A stretch of 64,000 bases of DNA from Caprimulgus europaeus. Taxonomy: Eukaryota; Chordata; Aves; Caprimulgiformes; Caprimulgidae. Positions 49,716 to 60,094 of the stretch are shown piece by piece. The notes under the pieces are model-generated. The model saw only the letters and a list, made by a program, of their open reading frames with translations, made no database searches and was not told the DNA's origin. Position numbers and translations under genes: made by a program. The number at the start of each line of letters is the position of its first letter. Positions within the stretch are counted from its first letter, which is position 1. The stretch is from positions 46,167,839 through 46,231,838 of the forward strand of contig OU015532.1 of assembly GCA_907165065.1 (NCBI GenBank), read 5' to 3'.

Positions 49716-52008
49716 TTGCTATGTTAATTTTTAGAAAAGATATAAAGAAAGGTGAGGGCACTTGTCAAACACTGTTAAGGAACTAGTTTAGTATCACATA
49801 ACTATTTTCCTGCATACATTCTGTATTAGTCCACCTTTTTTCTACTACCTTGCTCAAATTTTTTATCTCCTAATCTTCATTTTCCAGAACAATTTTCTTT
49901 TAGTAGCATTTGTACCTAATTAGAGCTTCTAAATGTTGTCTTGCTCTGAAAAATATGTTTTCATTTCTTATGTACCTTATTAAGACCATAGTTATCGGTG
50001 TTTACTTTTAAAATAGAACATCACATTGAATGGAATTCTTTGGAGGGTTTTCCTGGATTTGCTAGTCTTTAATTACTTCATAAATGGTGCTATCATAGGT
50101 TACTTAATGAACTTTTAAGTGACACCAAATCCTGGGAAGAACTACAAGTAAATTGGGAAAGGGAGTACAGTGAAAATGATTTGCATAAATTAAGGAGTGT
50201 GAGAAAGAGAAAGTTAATGAATATAGACGGGTACACCCGTGTTCCTGTCAAGGAGACAGCAATAAGAATGATTAAAGATCTAGAAAATAAGACCTCATGT
50301 AGAGTGCAAGTCCTGAGATAGGCTAGAAGAACAAAGAGAGAGCAAAGACAATCGTGTCAGGCATTGCTGTAGAGGTGAAGAATAATCTGCTCTCCACGAC
50401 AGGTAATGAGCTTAAACTCTAGCAAGTATTTCCAGGTAGATGGTAATTTTTTTCTAGCTCTGAGGAAAGCAATACCTGCAATAAATGATCTGAAGAGATC
50501 ATGGAGTCTTCCTCATCAGATGCTATCAAGAATAGGTTAGAAAAGCACTTCAGCAGAGTGATACAGGCACACTGATTATCCCATCAGTGAATGAATTGGA
50601 GGACCTGTGAGCATTGTTTTCTGCTTTGCAATGTGATTATCAGACGTGAGCAGAAAGAACACCTCGCACTTATCCCTCCTCTTTCTCCACATTTTGCTTG
50701 CTAACAACTGCAGGGTCCTGCACGTGGCGCTGGGGAAACAGGAGCAGAGTTCCAACAGTTTTGGTTGGAGAATTTGAGATGGGTTTTGGGGATAAATCTC
50801 AGCGTTTGCATATGAAGAACTAATTGCAGAATGATGTCAACGAGCTATTAATATTGTGATGTGAATCACAGCCTCTCCTAGCAGTGCCCTTCATCACTGC
50901 TCGTGCAGCAGAATGAATTATTGCCGTGCCTCGGCTCTGGTAGCCAGCCTTTGAGGCCTAACCAGTGCCAAAAATCTGGATTATTTTTCCTCTTGTTTGA
51001 CATATTTACAAAACACTTTGAAAAACTAAATAACAAAAGGCTTCTGACTGCTTACCAATTTATTCCTCTAAGGAAAAAAGAGCAGGTTTAATGTTTTTTC
51101 TTTGGTACTTCATATAGTACTGACAAATAGGAAGCAGGAACAGTGTCAGCATAATGTCTGTTACAAAGAGAAATGTAAATGGAAAACTTCTTTCCACTGC
51201 TGCCACCCCTACAGGCAAATGCCAGTGAAATAGATGTCAGGTCAGGAAATCAGTGATGATATTGATCACATTTTGTGTTTAAAGACAATAAAAAAGAAAG
51301 GTTTCACCTATTGAACCGTTCATGCTGGGTTAGGTGAGCTCTAAGGCGCTGTAGAATTGTGAAGCCACCCACCTCCAACCTTTCTTGTCCTCTAATATTG
51401 TTTAATTCTAAACAGATCTGTTTTGACTTTGGACAGAGTTTCTAATCACACCTAAAAACAAACATTGTAGGAGTGAGTGAGTATCACTGTAGGAATTCAG
51501 CAGAAACAAAGAAAAGAGGAAGAGGACAGCACAACAGAGATCTGGATAGAGTTTCTGTTACCTACCCAAAAAGAAGTGTAACTACATTTGGAAATCCTTG
51601 CATCTTAAATTGCTCAGGCTGCTTCATGACAAGTGACGTTGTTTTCAAAGAGGGTAAGGTTTTGATCAATCTTCAGTCTGCTTAGAATTTTCCATGGGAC
51701 TATTTGACTGAATTCAAAGTAGGAAAAGTAGTTCCAGGCCTGAAGAACAGAGTGGATTCAGTAGCTGATAGAAAAATCCAGAAGTTTTTCGGGTAAATAT
51801 AGTGATCCTTTCTCAGTGAGCATTAAGCTAGATAAACAGCGTGTGGGCAGTAACAATACCCCCTCATGGACAACGAGAATCCCAACTCCTGTGATCATAA
51901 AAATACTTTGGCTGCATTTTTGTACAGACCACACCTATATCTTGGGAAAACAGGGAAATTAATTCTCAGTAGTATTTCCTCTTCTCTCTGATTTCACTTG
52001 AAACTACT

Positions 52009-53138
52009 TGTTCTGGTTTTGCTAGGACAGAGTTAATTTTCTTCTCAGTATCTGGAATAGCTGTGTTTTGGTTTCAGTGTGGGATTTGTTATGAGAAGAA
52101 TGTTGATAACACACCAATGTTTTTGGTTGTTACTAGAAGATGAAGGACATTTCCAACCTCCCCATGTTTTGCTGGTCTGCAGGTGACAAGGACTTGGGGG
52201 AAATGGAATAATTGGCAAAACCCCAAATTGGCATTTGGTTATGCCTTGTGAGATATTCCAGATCATATAATGACACGTTCAGCACATTAATGAGGGTTGA
52301 CCAGAAAACTGGGGGACTCTGTCAGGGATCACTCTGGCTCTCGCTCTTCCAGGATTGTGGTTTCAGTTTTGGGACTGTCTCTGCTCTGGGATTGCTGGCC
52401 AGAGGACAGGCTGGGCATCAGTTGGTGGGTGGTGAGCAACTGCCCTGGGCATCACTCATTTGAGTTTTCCATTATTACTCTTACCACTATTATTATTTTA
52501 ATTATGATTTTATAGAATCCCAGACTGGTTTGGGTTGGAAGGGACCTTAAAGCTCATCCAGTTCCAACCCCCTGCCAGCAGCAGGGACACCTTCCACTAG
52601 ACCAGGTTGCTCAAAGCCTCATCCAACCTGGCCGAGAACACTTCCAGGGAGGAGCAGCCACAGCTTCTCTGGGCAACCTGGGACAGGGTCTCACCACCCT
52701 CACACCAAACAATTTCTTCCTCACATCTCAGCTCCATCTCCCCTTTTCCAGTTTAAAGCCATCACCCCTTGTTCTGTCACTCCCTGCCCTTGTCCCAAGT
52801 CCCTCCCCACCCTTCCTGAAGCCCCTTCAGGTGCTGGGAGGCCACTAGAAGGTCTCCCTGGAGCCTTCTCTTCTCCAGGCTGAACAGCCCCAACTCTCTC
52901 AGCCTGTCCTCACAGCAGAGCTGCTCCAGCCCTCGCATCATCCTCGTGGCCTCCTCTGGACTTGTTCTAACAGGTCTGTGTCTTTCTTGTGGTGGGGGCT
53001 CCAGAACTGGAATTGTTTTTATCTGAACCCACGAGTTTTCTCACTCGTAACCTTCTGATTCTCTCTGCTGTCCCACTAGGGGAGGATGAGCGAGCAGCTG
53101 TTGGGTGCTCAGCTGCCAGCCAGGTTAAACCCACCACA
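52009..53138 (+). mobile_element. Solo ERV LTR split by a CR1 insertion, plus strand
   Basis: The LTR starts tgttctggttttgctagg and ends ggttaaacccaccaca. Without the CR1 (52512-53010) it is about 631 bp. The 5' part runs gagaagaatgttgataac, aaaccccaaattggcattt, gatattccagatcatat and tggtgggtggtgagcaac. The 3' part resumes at aattgtttttatctgaaccc and has gatgagcgagcagctgt. Flanks ctact (52004-52008) and ctacc (53139-53143) match at four of five bases, supporting a 5-bp target-site duplication and therefore a complete solo LTR. No gag, pol or env sequence is present. Confidence 0.9.
52512..53010 (-). mobile_element. CR1 LINE 3' fragment nested in the LTR, minus strand
   Basis: A 499-bp CR1 with its 3' end at the left (tagaatcccagactggttt). 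It reads through ctcatccagttccaacccc, agcagcagggacaccttcc, cacccttcctgaagcccctt, ctccaggctgaacagcccc and ggtgggggctccagaactgg, where the 5' truncation lies. It sits in the AT-rich 3' third of the LTR. Compared with the LTR at 36159, about a dozen LTR bases are missing at the junction, which suggests a small target deletion rather than a duplication. It must be younger than the LTR. Confidence 0.94.
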
Positions 53139-56100
53139 CTACCTCTATCATCATATTTGACAGTAAATGTCAACGTCTATTGTGATGTAACCAACAGCTG
53201 CAGCACAGATGTGCTGCGACTCACAGATGGATGAACTGAAGTGATTTTCCCACTTGATAGAAAGGAAAAAATTTACATTCATTAAGCAACCTCGTGCTAC
53301 ATCAGCCTCAAGGGAAACTCCATCAGAGCACCCACTAGGATGTCATTAGAATAAGATATAATTTACAAATCTTGGGAGATAATGAAGGATTCCTTTCCAA
53401 GAGATTATTCTGTTCCTGTTTTCCTTTAAGTAATATTCACTGTGGACCTTTGAATGACTGTGCAAAACAAAACTGGGTTGCTTCAGCCAGTGTTGGTCAA
53501 TTGTTTCTCAAGAATACTCATCCTTTTCTTTAGCAAACTTAGGAAGTTAGAGCATCATGAAAGTACTGAATAATGATATTCATGGAGATTGAACAGAAAA
53601 ACAAAATATATGTTGGCAGTATGTTCTGTTGGTATCACATAGTGGAAGACCTTCGGGTAAATTGGGTTTTTTTAGTCTAATCACAATGTATGGCAGTTTG
53701 CTTCAACAGTAACTGCTTTTTGACAACTACTGAGGGATTTGCACACTAAAGCCCCTCTATTTTCTGGGTACTAGCTGAAATAAAGATGATTTGTCAATAG
53801 CCTTGAAGCCAGAGGTACCCACGTTACTATTTTAAAGCTTAATCTTATTTTTAAAAGTTGATTAATAAGATATAACTTTCATATGTGTCATTTTATGCTG
53901 ATGTATATGGATAACTATAATTTTTTTTGAGATCTATTTTGCACCAGCATGTATATAAAGGAACTACAAATACTGAATTCCACACTATGGGTTTGCCTGG
54001 ATGATTTTGTAGAGACGACAGAGAGATTGGTTTGGATTTATGTGCAGCCCTTAATTACTGCTCAGTTTCTAATAAAAACAACAGTTTCATACTGTGGAAA
54101 AACATGGATAGAAAGGAGAATTAACCATTGGTCTTATTCATTGAGGATGGCTCAGGGTGTGGATCAGATTCCCAGGAAAGTGTCTGAGGATTGGTAACTG
54201 AAGCTGACACCTGGATGCATAGATTCACAAATATTGAATTTAAGATTGTGTAAGAAACCTTAGCCAAGTTATTGCTGAAGTTCTGGGTGCTGTGCTTAGT
54301 AAGTAATATTTACTGACTTTAGAGAGGTTTTGTTATTTTTTCTTGCTCAGCCTTTTAATATATAGGATGCACTTCAAATTCTTTAGAATGATAGACACTT
54401 GTAAATCCACATTTACTGCCTTACTTACTTTCCTCTCCTAACAGGTAATAACTTTGAAATAGTTATTAGATTTCCTAGAGATTTACCCCGGTTTGACTTT
54501 GAGTACAATTCATTTTTGTATCTTAATCTGATATTTAATCTAAAGTTATTCTCAGGTACCCTTTCTCTTTCACAAACATTTCCTAACTAGAGTAACGTTA
54601 CAAAGCAGAGATTTACATCAAGAAATAGATTCCAGAGCATTTATTCACAGGCAAATATCTGATATAAAATGAAAAAGGGAGAGTAATGACAGATGGAAAA
54701 AAGCCTGGAGAAACAACCATGTGTTTTTCTTCCCAGGCTGTGAACTACCAGTAACATATATAACTTCTCAGGTAGATTTTTTTATGTGAGAAGAGTTTAA
54801 GGAAAGACTCCATTGCAGTAGCTTTTCCATCTAAGAGGCCAGTGGAAATCTTAAAATCTCCAGGAAACCATTACTGAAAAGACATGCTGCATCCAGCTCC
54901 ATACGCTGGAGGGGTGCTGGAGTGGTGTCTCGTAAAAGATTGGTCAGAATTGCTCCAAGCTGTAGATTTTATTCTTCCAGATAAACCAGGTGTAACAGAT
55001 GTTAACAGATATACACTAAGGCACTTTTACCTTTTCCTCATCAGTCCTGAGTGGTCAGCATCAGGCTGTGTTTAGGAGCTCTCAGGAAAATATTATTCCA
55101 TCATCCATAAAGTTTAGATTCAAGATCTGTAAATTTTTGTGGCTACACCATATAGGAGCCAGAGCTAAAACAACTTAACGTAGTGTTTATCTTCTTTAAT
55201 CTTTAACTTTATTTCACTCCCCATGGAACTAAACAGTCATCACACATCCCAAACATTTACAGAACTGATGAGCCCAGACCTGGTGCCACTGATGTCATTT
55301 AAGACAATGTTTCAAATAAAGCAAAATACCAAGTTTGAGCAGGAAAGAGAAAAATTACCATCTCATGGAAACGCATCATTACCATGGGATGTTTATGTCT
55401 TAAACTAGCTCTAAGATGAAAAGCCCACTGACACTGAAAGTTCATCAGGGAAATTTGAAAAAAACCTAAAATGCAGTATTAATACTTATTTCTTTCAGCT
55501 GGAAGGCTGTTATGCTACAATAAATACCAGTATTTTTTTACTGTCTTGTCAGAATGTGCTTTGCAAATACATTACTTTTCGTTATGTTTTAGCCACAAAG
55601 GCAGTGATGTTGTTGACACCAACCATCGCTTTATGAAATGGAATTAATATTAGACAAAATAATTTCCTAATGGTTTCTGATACCACAGAATTCTGTTTAT
55701 GCCAAAATGTGAGTTCTCTTAACTTCCAGTTCCTTAGAAGATGTTTCCCTGCAGTTCACATGACTCTCCCTGTTAGGGAACACATTTCTCTGGGGTGGAA
55801 ATATAGATTTGCCTCTTGGCCGTTCCTGTTAGCAATTTATCTGATGTAGAGGAAAACAGATAAAGATTGAGGAAGGGTGGTGAAAATTCAGCTTTCTTAT
55901 TGTTTGTGCTGAGCTGAAATTAGCCCATGAGCTGAGACTTGGCATAAGATCTGTTTGGACACTTAAGTCTGGTGCTTTAGTCTGTATGTCAGGACTTCAA
56001 ATGTCAGTGTTGTTGGAGATTTTAATTGTACTCTGCCTTTGTCTTCCATTAAGTCAATTTCTGTTTTGTAAGGTACAACCATTAGAGTGGATGAAGTGGT

Positions 56101-56916
56101 CCAAAACTAAGGACGAGTTTGAATAAAATCTCTATCACTAGTCTAAAATAAAAAATTCTCACTTTTATTTTAAGATATAAGCTCTAAAAATGCTTTTTTG
56201 TGTTAATATAATCTGCTTATTAATAATTAATATGTGTAATACTTAGCATCCACCAATCAGTGCTTGGGTAGGTCTTTTTAATGTGTACACATCAGAATGG
56301 ATGAACCTTTATTTCTGAACTACCTAGATATTGTGGTAACAGAAGCCATTCAGACCCTAGATAGATTAAGATCTTGAACAATGGAGTTGTTGTTATCCTT
56401 CTAAGTCCAAAAATTATGTAGATAATTTTTTAAAAAATTAAATATTATATTTTAATAGCTAATCAGTTTGCTGGAGGGGCTAGGGAAGTAGAATGGAAGC
56501 CAGTAGATTTATTCTGGATACTGACAGTCTTCTGGCTGCTTTCTCTACTGTCTTCAAAGTTTTCTAGTTCCATGATTCTTTGAAAAAGAAAATGCAATAG
56601 AAAATATATACAAATACCATCCAGCTAATGAGGAGTGAAACTGCACCCTGTTTTGTAGGGCAAAGGCAGAAAAGTGATTTTCCACCATGTTTCTCCTTTT
56701 TTCCCTTTGAGCCACTTTTCTAGTAGATAATGGATTTTGTGAGGACAAAGAGGATATGTTGGGAGCTGCCTCCTTGTGAACTAATAAAGCTCCTTGAGAC
56801 TGTGTTGAGATGTAAATTGTCACTTTTTTCTAAGAGAAAATGAGTTTTAACTTCAGATTTTGGTGAGCATTTACATTGACAAGTCTCAACGTTTTACTGC
56901 AGTAACTAAAGGCAGA
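53139..56916. other. Probable intron or intergenic DNA, no gene seen
   Basis: No exon on either strand is convincing. The 63-codon plus frame at 54884-55075 looks protein-like but follows a stop directly and lacks an acceptor. 55560-55660 is a possible conserved non-coding block. Confidence 0.4.
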
Positions 56917-57114
56917 TCACAGAATCCCAGACTGGTTTGGGTTGGGAGGGACCTTAAAGCTCACCCAGTTCCAACCCCCCTGCCAGCAGCAGGGACACCT
57001 TCCACCAGACCAGGTTGCTCAAAGCCTCATCCAGCCTGGCCAAGAACACTGCCAGGGAGGAGCAGCCACAGCTTCTCCGGGCAACCCAGGCCAGGGTCTC
57101 ACCACCCTCACAGA
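56917..57114 (-). mobile_element. CR1 LINE 3' tail, minus strand
   Basis: Begins at the 3' end (tcacagaatcccagactgg) and reads ctcacccagttccaacccc, gccagcagcagggacacct, gctcaaagcctcatccagc, cagcttctccgggcaaccc, stopping at accctcacagaa. It is the same subfamily as the nested copy at 52512-53010 and the plus-strand copy at 8658-8780. Confidence 0.93.
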
Positions 57115-58192
57115 ACCTCATGGTTCCTTTCCAAAAGCACAAGCAGATATATTGTTAGCTGGTAGCCAAGCAAGCTTCCATCCTGAAGAGGACAGTAGTA
57201 CATGTGGTTAATAGATGCAAATGGTAAAAAGCCCATTTCTCTCACAAGAACTATTCTGGGATGCATGGTGACACTGTGAGCGTAACTGCCCTATCTAACT
57301 GTATGATATGTCTAAAAGAAATCAGATGAAGATGATGGGAACTCTGCTGGTTGCTAGAACATCAGCATGTCTATTTGCCATAGACCTAAGCCTTCTGATT
57401 CCTTTTATCTGTGCAGTAATTTACATCTGAAATGAGAAATTGGGAAGCTGGATGCTTTTTGCCTAGACAGTAGATAATTTTACATTCTGACTATTCTGAA
57501 GCATCAGCTCCTTGCTTGGTGCTTGTCATTTTGAGCCTTCTCTGGAACACTTGTGACTCTACAGCTTGAACAGTTTGGCCTGCCCCTGCAATCCCAAATC
57601 TTGATGATGCAACGTGACACCAGTTCATTCCCTAAATAATCACATCATGCTTAAGGAAAGTTCTTGGCAGTGGTTTATCTCTAAGTAATTCCATTGCAGG
57701 GAAATTATTGGCAGTCAGTCCTCAAAAAAAGAACCAGAGAAACTTATTTTAAAATATTAACCCAAATAAAGAACAGGATCACATTAAAAAATAAAACAAG
57801 AAAGGATTAAATGAAAAGAGGGAAAAAAATCTGATTGGATTCTTTCCATTGTAAATTAAAGTGCAGCTGCTTGGGGCAGAGGTACAGTGCTGGGATCTTC
57901 CTGCAGTAATTAGAAAGCCAGTGCTGCCAAAACCTGTTTTCCCATCTGCCACTCAGTTTGTGGGGTGTTCCTAAAGCCCCTCTCAGAAGGCTCCCACTCA
58001 GCCTGAAACTGAACCTGCAGCACATGTTACCTCAGCAAAATCAACCCTTGAAAAGGAAACTGGGAGAGGAGAGAACTCTGTAATCCCTTCACCAAATATT
58101 TTAAAATCTCAGAGAAAGTAAAGCCTCAATCCTGAAAAGAACGAAAACGGTGTCAGTGGTTGCCCTTTCAACCAACCCTTAGTGTTACATGG

Positions 58193-58277
<85 letters not shown>

Positions 58278-59094
58278 TTCTCTGTTTTGACTTGCTTTAG
58301 AAACAGGTTTAGGATATTTTGAGATCAGCCAGATTTTGGTTTTGGGAAGTTGTAGCTTGTTTTTATTTTCAAAAGGTCAAGATTCAAGATTATGAAGAAA
58401 AAGTACTGATTAATTTCCATTTTGGTGATGGGGAAGTGATGAGGAATTAACTGAGTTTGGTATTGGTTGCAGAGGAGTAATAAGGGAGAAAATCTCTCCT
58501 GTTGGAACGTGTAATCTTAGAAATGTCCAAGGCTTCTTGTTCTGCAAGTGCAGTGTCTTGTTCTGTAATAAAACTCTTATTAACTATTCTGATTTTATGC
58601 ATGCTAGAAGATGAAATTTCCTTTGGACCATTCAGTTATCACACTGATTTCTGTATTTTCCACATGGATTAGAACCACTTCATGAATATTCAATGTGTGG
58701 AAGTTAAACTGATCACTTTTAACATTAATATGCTGTAACGAGGCGAGGGAATATTAATTGAATGTTATGTGTAAGACTCCCATTTTTGTTGCACGTGAGC
58801 TTGACTTTTCTTAAATGGAAGGTATTGACTTTCTGAGAGACTGATATAGAGGGCTGGTAGTTTTTAATCTCTGATAAGAAGGGATATCTCAGACTCATTA
58901 AGACAAATGCCATCTAATTCCTTAGTAAAACTAATACTGAACTCTGTAAACACTTAACACTAAATAGTATAAAGCCTTATAATTTGAGATGTAGATCATT
59001 ATTGATAGACTTTAAACCAGACGTAGTAGATATGAGTCTAATGGTGTTATTTAAACACATTTTCACTTGGTTATCGTTAGAGTTTTTCACCTAC
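57115..59094. other. Probable intron or intergenic DNA, no gene seen
   Basis: The only clear feature is the ATT microsatellite at 58194-58277. The minus-strand frame at 57807-58025 shows no coding character. Confidence 0.45.
58194..58277. repeat. (ATT)28 microsatellite
   Basis: 28 uninterrupted ATT units (84 bp). Long perfect trinucleotide arrays mutate fast, so this should be polymorphic between individuals. The flanks (gttacatggc and ttctctgttttg) are unique. Confidence 0.98.
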
Positions 59095-59340
59095 CAAGGT
59101 GCAACAGAACATTTAGCTCTGTTCTCCAGCATGGACAAGTAAACCTGTCCTGTACTCATGCCAAGGTGGTCCTTCAGCCTGTGTAGGGTGACCAGATTTG
59201 TCAGTGTGCGACAGTTACTCTTCAGAGCTTTAAAGGAGTGATATATCCTCACAGCCAGCTCCAGATATCTCAGCACTCTGTGAGTAAATAGCTCGCAGCG
59301 TGTCATCCTTCCAGTGAATAGCTGATGGGACTCTTTAGCT
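59095..59340 (-). CDS. Candidate internal coding exon, protein not recognised
   Basis: On the minus strand the block is preceded by a pyrimidine-rich acceptor (ggtttctgtcttaccag ending at 59341) and followed by a donor (ccttg|gtaggt, 59094-59089). Its length is 246 bp, a multiple of three, with one base completing a codon at the start, 81 whole codons, and TG left at the end. The peptide is free of stops and looks helical: HQLFTGRMTRCELFTHRVL, RYLELAVRIYHSFKALKSN, LVTLHRLKDHLGMSTGQVY, LSMLENRAKCSVAP. It holds several CpGs in CpG-poor DNA, and plus-strand frames over the same bases all hit stops. The TG overhang fits the exon-like block at 47190-47364. I see no named domain. The upstream exon, which must end with two codon bases, was not found before the window edge. 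Confidence 0.6.
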
Positions 59341-59437
59341 CTGGTAAGACAGAAACCTGTTGCCTGTAACTAAAATGGCAGAGATCTGCAGACTTGCTCT
59401 TGGTGGAGCGGTGGGAAGAGGTCATTGCACAGCACAT

Positions 59438-60094
59438 TGTCCTGGTTTTCAGCTCAAACAGAGCTGGGTTTCTTTTTCAGTTGTTAGAATAGTGTTGTGT
59501 TTTGATTTCAACCTGGGACTTGCTGTGAGAGAGACACTGAGAACATCCCCATGTTGGCATTTGTGTCCCTGGCACTGAAGGACTTTGTGTTTGTCCCTCT
59601 GCAAGCGCAAGATCTCAGGGGTGAGGAATATTGCAATGGATCAGCTCCATGGGCATTGGGCTCTGCCAAGGGACTGTTCCATCTCCTGTCCCCCATGGGC
59701 AGGAGATCCATGAGGGGCTCTTCCTCTCTGGCTCTCTCTGGCTCTCGCTCGGGCTCTGGCTCTCCCGGGATTGTGGTTTCGGGTCGGGATTGTCGCTGCT
59801 CCGGGATCGTTCTCTGGGAACGGGCCAGGCTGGGTCAGTGGGTGGTGAGCAATGGCACTGGGTACTGCTCATTTGCGTATTTTATTACTGTTATCATTAT
59901 CACTAGTATTTTAATATCAGTATTATTTTAACTATTCTTTTATTTCAATGATTAAATTGTTCTTATCTTACTCTATGAGTCTCCTTACCCTTGCCCCCCA
60001 ATCCTCTCCCCTGTCCCCTGAGGTGGGGGGGCAGTGAGTGAACGGCTGTGCTGGCTGCTGGCCAAGGGCCAGCCCAGTGAAACTATCCCATGCA
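59438..60094 (+). mobile_element. Solo ERV LTR, full length, plus strand
   Basis: Starts ttgtcctggttttcagctc just 98 bp from the exon-like block. It contains ggctctcgctcgggctctgg (about 59740), gtgggtggtgagcaatggc (about 59841), an AT-rich stretch, gagtctccttacccttgcc and a G-rich 3' block gaggtggggggg, then ends cagtgaaactatccca, possibly extending to tgca. With the longer end, flanks cacat (59433-59437) and ctcat (60095-60099) match at four of five bases. It is the most GC- and CpG-rich of the LTRs. It has no retroviral genes. The open frames of about 90-126 codons here are non-coding. Confidence 0.88.

Larger units (their letters stand above)
47365..52008. other. Probable intron of the minus-strand gene, or intergenic
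   Basis: No exon was recognised. Contents are a G/T-rich patch (47760-47850), the 29-bp tandem repeat at 48637-48723, the inverted repeat at 49691-49715, and CpG-containing, non-repetitive blocks at 48280-48450, 49590-49735 and 50800-50945 that may be conserved non-coding elements. Confidence 0.4.

Noticed and set aside
54884..55075. 63-codon plus-strand frame with protein-like composition
   Set aside because: Begins right after an in-frame stop with no acceptor between, and is on the opposite strand to the better exon candidates.
59551..59931. 126-codon plus-strand open frame rich in Ser/Gly
   Set aside because: Lies wholly in the LTR at 59438-60094, whose GC-rich ctctggctct repeats create open frames. 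LTRs of this type do not code.
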